Shown in pieces: positions 1-5,778 of a stretch of 5,778 nucleotides of DNA. The DNA comes from JBGPEQ01 sp035518775 (GTDB taxonomy: Bacteria > Pseudomonadota > Alphaproteobacteria > Dongiales > Dongiaceae). Under the pieces are notes generated by a model, which was not told where the DNA came from, searched no databases, and saw only the letters and a list, made by a program, of their open reading frames with translations. Where the stretch lies: NCBI GenBank assembly GCA_035518775.1, contig DATIXH010000317.1:1-5778 (forward strand). Direction: 5' to 3'. The first letter of the stretch is position 1. Every line of letters begins with the position of its first letter. The position numbers and the translations under genes were made by a program.

Positions 1-942
1 GGCTGCGGCAAGACGACGCTGTTGCGCCTGATCGCCGGGTTCGAGCAACCCACCTCGGGCGAGATTCTCCTGGATGGCCAGCCGATCAGCGGCTTGCCGC
101 CTTTCAAGCGCCCGGTCAACACGGTCTTCCAGAGCTACGCGCTCTTCCCCCATATGACGGTCGCCCAAAACATCGCTTTCGGGCTGGAGATGCAAGGGAT
201 GGACCGGACGGTCATCGCCTCGCGCGTCGAGGAGATGGTGCGCCTGGTGAAACTGGCCGGCATGGCGGCGCGCAAGCCGGCCCAGCTTTCCGGCGGCCAG
301 CAGCAGCGGGTGGCGCTGGCCCGAGCCTTGGCCAACCACCCGAAGGTCCTTTTGCTCGACGAGCCGCTCTCCGCGCTCGATCTCAAGCTGCGCCAGGAAA
401 TGCGCAGCGAGCTTAAGAACCTTCAGCGCACCACCGGCATCACCTTCATTTTCGTCACCCACGATCAGGAAGAGGCGCTGACCATGAGCGACCGGATCGC
501 GGTGATGAGCAAGGGGAAGGTCCAACAGCTCGGCCCGCCCCTCGACATCTACGAGCGGCCGGTCAACCGCTTCGTCGCCGATTTCATCGGCGACACCAAC
601 TTCGTCGCCGCGACGATCGACGGTCAGGCCGGCGACTACGTGCGCTGCCGCTGCGAGGGCGGCATCGACCTGCTGGCCAGCCCGATCGGCGGCGTGACCA
701 GCGGCGCCAAAGTGACGCTGGCGCTGCGGCCGGAGAAGATCCAGCTCAAGTCGGGCGCGCTCGGCACAGTGGCGCAGACCGTTTATGTCGGCACCGACAC
801 CAATTACGAGGTCCGCCTCGGCGACGGTTCCCGCATCAACGTGCGCCAGCAGAACGCGGCCGACGGGCAGGCCCAGTTCACCGTCGGCGACGGCGTCCTG
901 CTCGAGGTGCCGGCGGGCGCGGCGCGCATGCTGCAGGACTAG
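1..942 (+). CDS. potA: Polyamine ABC transporter ATP-binding protein, 5'-truncated by window edge
   Basis: This is the cytoplasmic ATPase that powers the importer made with the two permeases downstream. The reading frame is open from base 1 and begins inside the Walker A loop (GCGKTT, residues 1-6 of the visible part), so roughly the first 40-50 codons lie outside the window. An apparent TTG start at 22 is internal and not real. Then come the Q-loop glutamine (residue 44), the ABC signature LSGGQ (96-100), Walker B LLLDEP with the acidic pair D120-E121, and the H-loop histidine H154 in FVTHDQEEAL. All motifs are intact. After about residue 230 follows a TOBE-type C-terminal domain (LALRPEKIQL), typical of the PotA/MalK class. 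The stop is 8 bases before potB, indicating one operon. The family is certain; polyamine specificity rests on gene order and the neighbouring PotD. It could equally be named as a PotG-like ATPase. Confidence 0.93.
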   Translation, partial: GCGKTTLLRLIAGFEQPTSGEILLDGQPISGLPPFKRPVNTVFQSYALFPHMTVAQNIAFGLEMQGMDRTVIASRVEEMVRLVKLAGMAARKPAQLSGGQQQRVALARALANHPKVLLLDEPLSALDLKLRQEMRSELKNLQRTTGITFIFVTHDQEEALTMSDRIAVMSKGKVQQLGPPLDIYERPVNRFVADFIGDTNFVAATIDGQAGDYVRCRCEGGIDLLASPIGGVTSGAKVTLALRPEKIQLKSGALGTVAQTVYVGTDTNYEVRLGDGSRINVRQQNAADGQAQFTVGDGVLLEVPAGAARMLQD

Positions 943-950
943 GACCGATC

Positions 951-1892
951 ATGGCCCTCGCCGCCGCCTCCGATCATATTGCCCAGGTCCAGGCCGGGGC
1001 GGAGCGGCGCTTCCTGCTCACGCGCCAGCTGCTGTCGGGCCCGGCGATGATCGTCGTCGGGGTGTTCGGTGTCCTGCCGTTGACGATCATGCTGATCTAT
1101 TCGTTCCTGGTGCCTGCCACCTACGGCGGCGTGGAGTGGGAATTCACGTTCGAGAACTACATCGGCTTTCTGTTCCAGCGCGACATCTTCGACGACACGC
1201 TGCACTTCGTTCCGGACTATCTGCAGATCTATTTCCGCACTTTCCTGCTTGCGGCGTTCACGACCGTCGCATCGTTGATCATCGGCTTCCCGACCGCTTA
1301 CTTCATGGCGACCCGGCCGCCCCGTCAGCGCAACTTCTGGGTGTTCCTGATCACCCTGCCGTTCTGGACCAACCTGCTGATCCGCACCTACGCGATACAG
1401 CTGATCATTCGCGACGAGGGGCTGGTGAATGACGTCCTCCGGTGGCTCGGCGCGATCGACCAGCCGCTGCACATCCTCTACACGAATTTCGCCATCATGC
1501 TCGGACTGCTCTACAGCTTCCTGCCGTTCATGGTGCTGCCCCTCTACACCAGCCTGGAGAAGCTGGACTTCCGGCTCGTCGAGGCCGGCTTCGATCTCTA
1601 CGCCACGCGCGGCAAGGTGCTGCGCCGCATCGTCATCCCGTTGGCCAAGCCCGGCATCATCGCCGGCTGCATCCTCGTCTTCATCCCGGCGCTCGGCGCC
1701 TATGTGACGCCGCTGATCCTGGGCGGCGGCAAGCAGCATATGATCGGCAGTCTCATCGCCGTGCAGTTCGGCACGTCCCGGAACTGGCCCTTCGGCTGTG
1801 CGCTGGCGTTCATCCTGATGGCGGTCGTGCTGCTTGCGCTGCTCGTCTATGTGCGCAGCACGACGGGAAAGTCGAAGGTGGTGCATGGCTGA
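951..1892 (+). CDS. potB: Polyamine ABC transporter permease, PotB type
   Basis: This 313-residue inner-membrane subunit of the importer forms the translocation path with the next gene product. Six hydrophobic segments are visible at about residues 30-54, 98-119, 128-150, 177-199, 236-257 and 281-301, the usual binding-protein-dependent permease layout. The cytoplasmic EAA loop that docks on the ATPase starts at E211 (EAGFDLYATRGKVLRRI, followed by PLAKPG), between segments 4 and 5. The long periplasmic stretch between segments 1 and 2 (about 55-97) is normal for PotB/PotH. The ATG at 951 is preceded by AGGA (941-944), which partly overlaps the potA stop codon, with 6 bases of spacing. Its stop overlaps the potC start. 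First position after the ATPase matches the potABCD order; PotH is the alternative name. Confidence 0.92.
   Translation: MALAAASDHIAQVQAGAERRFLLTRQLLSGPAMIVVGVFGVLPLTIMLIYSFLVPATYGGVEWEFTFENYIGFLFQRDIFDDTLHFVPDYLQIYFRTFLLAAFTTVASLIIGFPTAYFMATRPPRQRNFWVFLITLPFWTNLLIRTYAIQLIIRDEGLVNDVLRWLGAIDQPLHILYTNFAIMLGLLYSFLPFMVLPLYTSLEKLDFRLVEAGFDLYATRGKVLRRIVIPLAKPGIIAGCILVFIPALGAYVTPLILGGGKQHMIGSLIAVQFGTSRNWPFGCALAFILMAVVLLALLVYVRSTTGKSKVVHG
1875..1892 (+). promoter_or_regulatory. potB-potC overlap with internal ribosome binding site
   Basis: AAGGTGG at 1875-1881 lies inside the potB tail, 3 bases before the potC ATG (1885). The potB stop TGA ends at 1892, so the shared bases are ATGGCTGA. The arrangement favours translational coupling and equal amounts of the two permease subunits. 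Confidence 0.7.
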
Positions 1893-2742
1893 GCAGGCGC
1901 TCTCGGCATCGCCGGCGGCGGATCGTGCATCGAGGCGGCCGGGCCGGCGCTTCGATCTGAAGCGGCAGCCCGGCTTCGGTGCCGTAGCGGTGACTTGCAT
2001 CGCAGTGCTGTACGCGCCGATTCTGATCGTCGTGGGCTTCGCCTTCAACGAGAGCCGCTCGGTGACGCGCTGGTCGTCCTTCAGCCTGGAGTGGTTCGAG
2101 AAGGTTCTGGCCAACGACGACATCCACAATGCCGCAAAGAACACCCTTCTGATCGCGTCCTGCGCCACCATCATCGCCACCATCATCGCGACCGCCGCGG
2201 CCCTGGCGACGACGCGCAGTCGCGCCTGGCGAGGCCAGACGACCGTCTACACGCTGATCAACCTGCCACTCGTGGTGCCGGAGATCGTGACGGCCGTGGC
2301 GACGGCGTCGTTCTTCGGACTCCTTGCCGTACTGGCCGGTATCAGCCTTGGCATCGGCAACCTGATCCTGACCCACTCCGTGTTCTGCATCCCCTTCGCC
2401 TACCTGCCGATCCGCGCCCGTCTCGAAGACATGGACCTGACGCTGGAGCAGGCCGCCGCCGATCTCTACGCCACGCCCTGGCAGGCGTTCCGGCGCGTGA
2501 CCCTGCCGCTGCTGACGCCCGGCATCTCCTCGGGCGCGGCGCTTGCCTTCATCATCTCGTTCGACGATTTCACCATCACGCAGCTCGTCGCCGGCGCCGG
2601 CCAGACGACCTTGCCGCTCTATATCTGGGGCCAGCTGCACAAGGTCGGCGTCACTCCAGAGGTGAACGCCATCTCGGCGATCCTGCTGGTGATCTCGATC
2701 CTGTTCGTCACACTGTCATTCCTCGTCGGCCGCAGACGCTGA
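1885..2742 (+). CDS. potC: Polyamine ABC transporter permease, PotC type
   Basis: This is the second permease of the importer, 285 residues. I start it at the ATG at 1885, not at an upstream in-frame ATG at 1834: AAGGTGG (1875-1881) sits at good spacing, and the resulting 8-base overlap with potB is the classic layout for coupled permease genes. A basic, polar N-terminal tail of about 30 residues precedes six hydrophobic segments (roughly 32-54, 86-108, 121-148, 155-176, 215-235, 261-281). The EAA loop begins at E188 (EQAAADLYATPWQAFRRV, then PLLTPG) and shares the DLYAT core with PotB. The FDDFTITQLV segment (226-235) resembles the conserved DDF stretch of PotC/PotI proteins. It should act only as a partner of PotB. 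No frame damage is seen. Confidence 0.92.
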   Translation: MAEQALSASPAADRASRRPGRRFDLKRQPGFGAVAVTCIAVLYAPILIVVGFAFNESRSVTRWSSFSLEWFEKVLANDDIHNAAKNTLLIASCATIIATIIATAAALATTRSRAWRGQTTVYTLINLPLVVPEIVTAVATASFFGLLAVLAGISLGIGNLILTHSVFCIPFAYLPIRARLEDMDLTLEQAAADLYATPWQAFRRVTLPLLTPGISSGAALAFIISFDDFTITQLVAGAGQTTLPLYIWGQLHKVGVTPEVNAISAILLVISILFVTLSFLVGRRR

Positions 2743-2764
2743 CGAGGGGAAACTGCGCAGTCAC

Positions 2765-2778
2765 AGGGAGAAAAAATC
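2765..2778 (+). promoter_or_regulatory. Ribosome binding site of potD
   Basis: AGGGAGA (2765-2771) precedes the ATG at 2779 by 7 bases, followed by an A-rich spacer. It is the best ribosome binding site in the transporter part of the window. This fits the usual need for more binding protein than membrane components. The 36-base gap after potC shows no convincing promoter. Confidence 0.75.
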
Positions 2779-3813
2779 ATGAAGCTGCGAGTGTTCGGGG
2801 CGGCCGTCGTCGCCCTGTCGTTGGCCGGAGGCGCCGCCCGCGCCGACGGCGAGTTGCACATCTTCAACTGGGGCGACTACACGAATCCCAAGCTGATCGA
2901 GAAGTTCCAGAAGCAGTACAACGTCAAGGTCACGCTCGACGACTACGACTCGAACGAGACCATGCTGGCGAAGGTGCGCGCCGGCGGCACCGGCTACGAC
3001 GTCGTTGTGCCCTCCGACTACACGGTCAAGATCATGGTCGAGGAGGACATGCTGGCGAAGACCGAGCCCGACCAGATGTCAAACTTCAAGAACATCGATC
3101 CGAAGTTCGTCGACGTCTATTGGGACAAGGGCCGCCACTACAGCGTGCCCTGGCAGTGGGGCACGACCTCCTTCGTCGTGGACACGGCGAAGTACAAGGG
3201 CGACATCAACACGCTGGCGCTCATGTTCGCTCCGCCGCCGGAGCTGCAGGGCCGCATCAACGTGCTCGACGACATGAACTCCCTGTTCAATGCAGGATTG
3301 CGCTATCTGAATCTGCCGCGCTGCAACGGCAATCCGGAGGACCTGAAGAAGCTCTATGACCTGCTGATGAGCGCCAAGGCGCAATGGCGCACGTTCGACT
3401 ACGACACCATCGGCAAGATGACCTCGGGCGACGTCGACCTGTCGCAGACCTGGAACGGCGCCGCGCGCCGCATCCGTCTGCAGCGGCCGACCGTCGCCTA
3501 TTCCTTCCCGAAGGAGGGGATCGAGGGCTGGGCCGACAACGTGGCGGTCCTGAAGGACGCGAAGAACATGGAGAATGCCAAGCTGTGGCAGAACTTCCTG
3601 ATGGACCCGGAGAACGCGGCGCTGATCTCCGACTTCGCCAAGTACCAGAACGCGATCCTCGGCAGCGACAAGTTCAGCAACCAGCTGGATCCGGGCTTCA
3701 CCGACTCGCCCGAATTCAAGGTTCCGGCCGGGCTGGAGCCGGAGTTCGTGCCGCCCTGCTCGAAGGAAGTGACCGACAAGTACAACAAGATCTGGACGGC
3801 GCTGAAGAAGTAG
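2779..3813 (+). CDS. potD: Periplasmic polyamine-binding protein, PotD family
   Basis: This 344-residue solute-binding protein (E. coli PotD has 348) captures the ligand and delivers it to PotB/PotC. A Sec signal peptide is clear: basic MKLR, a hydrophobic core and an ARA-D cleavage site after A22. There is no lipobox cysteine. Set against E. coli PotD from memory, most ligand-contact positions are kept: W31 and Y34 in NWGDY (Trp34, Tyr37), S79 and Y81 (Ser83, Tyr85), D165 (Asp168), W225 in TWNG (Trp229), W251 and D253 in GWADN (Trp255, Asp257) and Y289 (Tyr293). Two contacts differ: Glu171 is S168, and Gln327 falls on F323 or V324. The mature protein carries two cysteines, C182 and C327, which could pair. 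A polyamine-type ligand is well supported, but whether it is putrescine, spermidine or an acetylated form is unknown. Deacetylase genes follow directly. Confidence 0.92.
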   Translation: MKLRVFGAAVVALSLAGGAARADGELHIFNWGDYTNPKLIEKFQKQYNVKVTLDDYDSNETMLAKVRAGGTGYDVVVPSDYTVKIMVEEDMLAKTEPDQMSNFKNIDPKFVDVYWDKGRHYSVPWQWGTTSFVVDTAKYKGDINTLALMFAPPPELQGRINVLDDMNSLFNAGLRYLNLPRCNGNPEDLKKLYDLLMSAKAQWRTFDYDTIGKMTSGDVDLSQTWNGAARRIRLQRPTVAYSFPKEGIEGWADNVAVLKDAKNMENAKLWQNFLMDPENAALISDFAKYQNAILGSDKFSNQLDPGFTDSPEFKVPAGLEPEFVPPCSKEVTDKYNKIWTALKK

Positions 3814-3839
3814 GCTTCGTCACGGTTCGATCGATGCTT

Positions 3840-3868
3840 GCGGGGAGGCCATGCGGCCTCCCCGCTTT
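3840..3868 (+). terminator. G+C-rich hairpin with short T run between potD and the deacetylase genes
   Basis: GCGGGGAGGCC (3840-3850) and GGCCTCCCCGC (3855-3865) are perfectly complementary: 11 bp around a four-base loop, ATGC. Only three T's follow (3866-3868), so it is a weak or partial intrinsic terminator, or an mRNA 3'-end stabiliser for the transporter message. It begins 26 bases after the potD stop. Only 9 bases separate it from the next ribosome binding site, leaving no room for a promoter between them. Expression of the deacetylases therefore needs read-through or a promoter within or upstream of the potD 3' end. Confidence 0.6.
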
Positions 3869-3874
3869 CGTCGT

Positions 3875-3892
3875 GAGGGAGGAAACGGCGTG
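3875..3892 (+). promoter_or_regulatory. Ribosome binding site and GTG start of the first deacetylase
   Basis: GAGGGAGGAAA (3875-3885) is a strong purine-rich ribosome binding site, with its AGGGAGG core ending 7 bases before GTG at 3890. It decides the start. The longer in-frame alternative, ATG at 3851, lies in the hairpin loop, has no ribosome binding site and adds 13 residues (RPPRF...) with no counterpart in the paralogue downstream. Confidence 0.82.
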
Positions 3893-4933
3893 AAGACCAT
3901 CTACACCGACGAGCATCGCCATCAGGACGGCAAGCTCGAGCTGATCGACGGCAAGTTCCTGCCGGCCTTCGAGATGCCGCGGCGGGCGCAGATCGTCATC
4001 GACCGCGTCAAGGCGGAGCGGCTCGGGCCGATCCAGCCGCCGGAGGAGTTCGGCCTCGATCCCGTCACGCGCGTCCACGACAAAGGCTTCGTCGAGTTCC
4101 TGCGCACCGCCTGGGACGAATGGATCCAGGCGCACGGCGCCTATGACGCGCTGCCGCTGAACTGGCATATGCGCGGCTTCCGCAAGAACCCGCCGCTGCC
4201 CGAGGCGATCGACGGCAAGCTCAGCTACTACGCCATGGATGCCGGCACGCCGATCATGGCCGGCACCTGGCGCGCCGTCACCGCGGCGGTCAACGTCGCG
4301 CTCACCGGCGCCCGGCTGGTGAAAGCCGGGGAGCGCGCGGTGTTCTCGCTCTGCCGGCCGCCCGGCCACCACGCCGGCACCGATTTCTACGGCGGCTACT
4401 GCTTCTTCAACAACGTGGCGATCGCCGCCCAGTGGTTCCGCGACAACGGCTGCAAGAAGGTCGCCGTCCTCGACGTCGACTATCACCACGGCAACGGCAC
4501 CCAGGAGATGTTCTATCGCCGCGCCGACGTGCTGACGATCTCCATCCACGCCGATCCGCGCCAGGAATATCCCTTCTTCCTCGGCCATGCCGACGAGACC
4601 GGCAAGGGCAAGGGCGAGGGCTTTCATCTCAACCTGCCGCTGCGCTGGTACAGCGCCTGGGACCGCTATGAGGAGGCGATGCAGGTCGCGATGAAGAAGC
4701 TGAGGAAATATAATCCGGAGGTGATCCTGGTCTCGCTCGGCCTCGACACCTTCAAGGACGACCCGATCTCGAAGTTCAAGCTCGAGCACGAGGACTATCT
4801 GCGCATCGGCGAAATGATCGCCGCCGCCGGCAAGCCCACGCTGTTCGTAATGGAGGGCGGCTACGCCGTCGACGCGCTCGGCGTCAACACGGTGAACGTA
4901 CTGACCGGCTTCGAGCAGGCGAGCCGGCGCTAG
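3890..4933 (+). CDS. Acetylpolyamine aminohydrolase, histone deacetylase superfamily (copy 1)
   Basis: This zinc-dependent cytoplasmic amidohydrolase is predicted to cleave N-acetylpolyamines such as acetylputrescine, acetylcadaverine or acetylspermidine to acetate and free polyamine. The protein has 347 residues, close to the roughly 341 of Mycoplana ramosa AphA. All catalytic residues are present, each shifted by two from M. ramosa numbering: the histidine pair H160-H161 in RPPGHHAG, zinc ligands D197 and H199 in DVDYHHGNGTQ, third zinc ligand D286 in SLGLDTF, and the transition-state tyrosine Y325 in MEGGYA. Channel residue Y170 is kept, and Y227 replaces Phe225. The SIHADPRQEYPFF stretch recalls Pseudomonas-type acetylputrescine/acetylcadaverine deacetylases more than M. 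ramosa AphA. There is no signal peptide. It lies behind potD and 2 bases before a paralogue. Family and active status are well supported; the exact substrate is inferred. Acting on other small acetylated amines is the main alternative. It would be named aphA by analogy, but that symbol is ambiguous and not assigned. Confidence 0.9.
   Translation: MKTIYTDEHRHQDGKLELIDGKFLPAFEMPRRAQIVIDRVKAERLGPIQPPEEFGLDPVTRVHDKGFVEFLRTAWDEWIQAHGAYDALPLNWHMRGFRKNPPLPEAIDGKLSYYAMDAGTPIMAGTWRAVTAAVNVALTGARLVKAGERAVFSLCRPPGHHAGTDFYGGYCFFNNVAIAAQWFRDNGCKKVAVLDVDYHHGNGTQEMFYRRADVLTISIHADPRQEYPFFLGHADETGKGKGEGFHLNLPLRWYSAWDRYEEAMQVAMKKLRKYNPEVILVSLGLDTFKDDPISKFKLEHEDYLRIGEMIAAAGKPTLFVMEGGYAVDALGVNTVNVLTGFEQASRR
4351..4532 (+). 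repeat. Direct repeat between the two deacetylase genes (first unit; second at about 5391-5572)
   Basis: The catalytic cores of the paralogues are similar enough at DNA level to form an imperfect direct repeat at an offset of 1040 bases. Identical runs include 21 bases at 4460-4480 and 5500-5520, and 17 bases at 4484-4500 and 5524-5540. This reflects gene duplication or shared ancestry with a conserved active site, not a mobile element. It could serve as a site of recombination or gene conversion. Confidence 0.6.
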
Positions 4934-4935
4934 CG

Positions 4936-5778
4936 ATGCAGACCGTCTACAGCGACCGGCACCGCCTGCACGACCCCAAGGTCGAGTTCAGCGGCGGCCG
5001 CTTCGTGCCGGGCTTCGAGATCCCGCGCCGCGCCGAGATGGTGCTGGCGCGCGTGCAGGAGACGAAGCTGGGGCCGGTGACCGCACCCGGCACGATCGCG
5101 CCGGAAGCGATCGCGCGCGTGCACGATCCGGCGTTCGTCGAGTTCCTCGCCACCGGCCATGCGGAGTGGCGCAAGGTCTATGGCGACGGCGCCGCCATTC
5201 CCGCCACCTGGATCGGCCCGGCGATGCGACGCAAGCTGCCGAACCGCATCGGCGCCCGCTTCGGCTACTACTGCTTCGACGCCGCCACCGCCATGACCGC
5301 CACCAGCTGGGAAGCCGCCGAGGCCGGCGCCGCGGTGGCGCTCACGGCCCAGCGCCTCATCGCCGGCGGCGAGCGCGCCGCCTTCGCCCTCTGTCGCCCG
5401 CCCGGCCACCATGCCGGCCACGATTTCTACGGCGGCTATTGCTTCCTCAACAACGCCGCCATCGCCGCCCAGGCCGTCCGCGACGGCGGCGCCACACGCG
5501 TCGCCGTCCTCGACGTCGACTTCCACCACGGCAACGGCACGCAGGAGATCTTCTACCGCCGCGCCGACGTGCTGTTCTGCTCCCTGCACGGCCATCCCGA
5601 GGACGAGTACCCCTATTTCTCCGGCTTCGCCGACGAACGCGGCGAGGGGCCCGGGGAAGGCTTCAACCACAACTACCCCCTGCGTCCCGGCACGGCCTGG
5701 GACACCTACCGTCCCGCGCTCGTCGACGCGATCGCCAGGATCGCCGCCTTCGGGCCCGACGCTCTCATCGTCTCCCTC
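4936..5778 (+). CDS. Acetylpolyamine aminohydrolase, histone deacetylase superfamily (copy 2), 3'-truncated
   Basis: The frame is open from ATG 4936 to the last base of the window: 281 codons, about 80% of a full protein. It begins MQTVYSDRHR, which aligns with MKTIYTDEHR of copy 1, and matches that copy at about half of positions by manual count. Visible catalytic residues are the histidine pair H158-H159 in RPPGHHAG, zinc ligands D195 and H197 in DVDFHHGNGTQ, and Y168 in the channel. These fall on exactly the M. ramosa AphA numbers. The window stops at SL, so the next residues should be G-x-D carrying the third zinc ligand, D284; the catalytic tyrosine is also outside. Differences from copy 1 include F196 for Tyr and SLHGHPEDEYPYF for SIHADPRQEYPFF, which look closer to M. 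ramosa AphA. Only 2 bases separate it from copy 1 and no good ribosome binding site is seen, so it is probably translated by coupling. It should deacetylate small acetylated amines, perhaps different ones from copy 1. Confidence 0.88.
   Translation, partial: MQTVYSDRHRLHDPKVEFSGGRFVPGFEIPRRAEMVLARVQETKLGPVTAPGTIAPEAIARVHDPAFVEFLATGHAEWRKVYGDGAAIPATWIGPAMRRKLPNRIGARFGYYCFDAATAMTATSWEAAEAGAAVALTAQRLIAGGERAAFALCRPPGHHAGHDFYGGYCFLNNAAIAAQAVRDGGATRVAVLDVDFHHGNGTQEIFYRRADVLFCSLHGHPEDEYPYFSGFADERGEGPGEGFNHNYPLRPGTAWDTYRPALVDAIARIAAFGPDALIVSL

Noticed and set aside
939..2186. Long open frame of 415 codons on the minus strand opposite potB and potC
   Set aside because: It is antisense to two genes with clear permease motifs, has a low-complexity D/E/R/Q-rich translation typical of antisense frames in high-G+C DNA, and matches no family I recognise.
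2752..2761. Ten-base palindrome ACTGCGCAGT between potC and potD, considered as an operator
   Set aside because: Too short and without a second copy or promoter elements; such palindromes arise by chance.
1995..3359. Plus-strand frame of 454 codons running through potC and potD in another phase
   Set aside because: Arg/His/Pro-rich translation with no domain, crossing two well-supported genes and the gap between them.
3827..3834. Palindrome TCGATCGA after potD, considered as a regulator site
   Set aside because: Only eight bases, no spacing pattern or repeat; not distinguishable from chance.
3716..4789. Long minus-strand frame of 357 codons opposite the first deacetylase
   Set aside because: It mirrors the codon bias of the catalytically complete gene on the plus strand; no recognisable domain and no credible ribosome binding site.
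4930..5670. Minus-strand frame of 246 codons opposite the second deacetylase
   Set aside because: Antisense shadow, rich in A/V/G/E; its resemblance to the minus-strand frame opposite copy 1 merely reflects the paralogy of the plus-strand genes.
3890..5778. Reading the deacetylase-family genes as true histone or protein deacetylases
   Set aside because: Bacterial setting, adjacency to a polyamine importer, family length of about 340 residues and the PPGHHAG / DVD(Y/F)HHGNGTQ patterns favour acetylpolyamine aminohydrolases.

Overview
The window is a gene-dense, all-plus-strand stretch of high-G+C DNA (judged by eye, with strong G/C bias at third codon positions). It comes from a Gram-negative bacterium: the solute-binding protein has an ordinary Sec signal peptide rather than a lipobox. 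The base composition, the potABCD gene order and the adjoining deacetylase genes suggest an alphaproteobacterium (Rhizobiales/Rhodospirillales type). The taxon is inferred, not shown.

Layout: (1) 1-942, the ATPase of a polyamine-type ABC importer (potA), missing its 5' end at the window edge; (2) 951-1892 and 1885-2742, the two inner-membrane permeases (potB, potC), the second overlapping the first by 8 bases; (3) 2779-3813, the periplasmic polyamine-binding protein (potD) behind a good ribosome binding site; (4) 3814-3889, a 76-base gap holding a perfect 11-bp G+C-rich hairpin and a strong ribosome binding site; (5) 3890-4933, a complete acetylpolyamine aminohydrolase of the histone-deacetylase superfamily; (6) 4936-5778, a second, diverged member of the same family, open to the window end and cut just before its third zinc ligand. 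No gap exceeds 76 bases, and no RNA genes, insertion sequences or CRISPR arrays were seen.

Together the genes look like an uptake-and-processing unit. PotD captures a polyamine or acetylated polyamine in the periplasm, PotB/PotC with PotA carry it in, and one or both zinc amidohydrolases remove the acetyl group in the cytoplasm, releasing acetate and free polyamine for use or catabolism. Each protein family is well known. Three points deserve a closer look: the physical coupling of the importer to two different deacetylases, the loss in PotD of an acidic residue that contacts ligand amines in E. coli PotD, and the hairpin between transport and enzyme genes.
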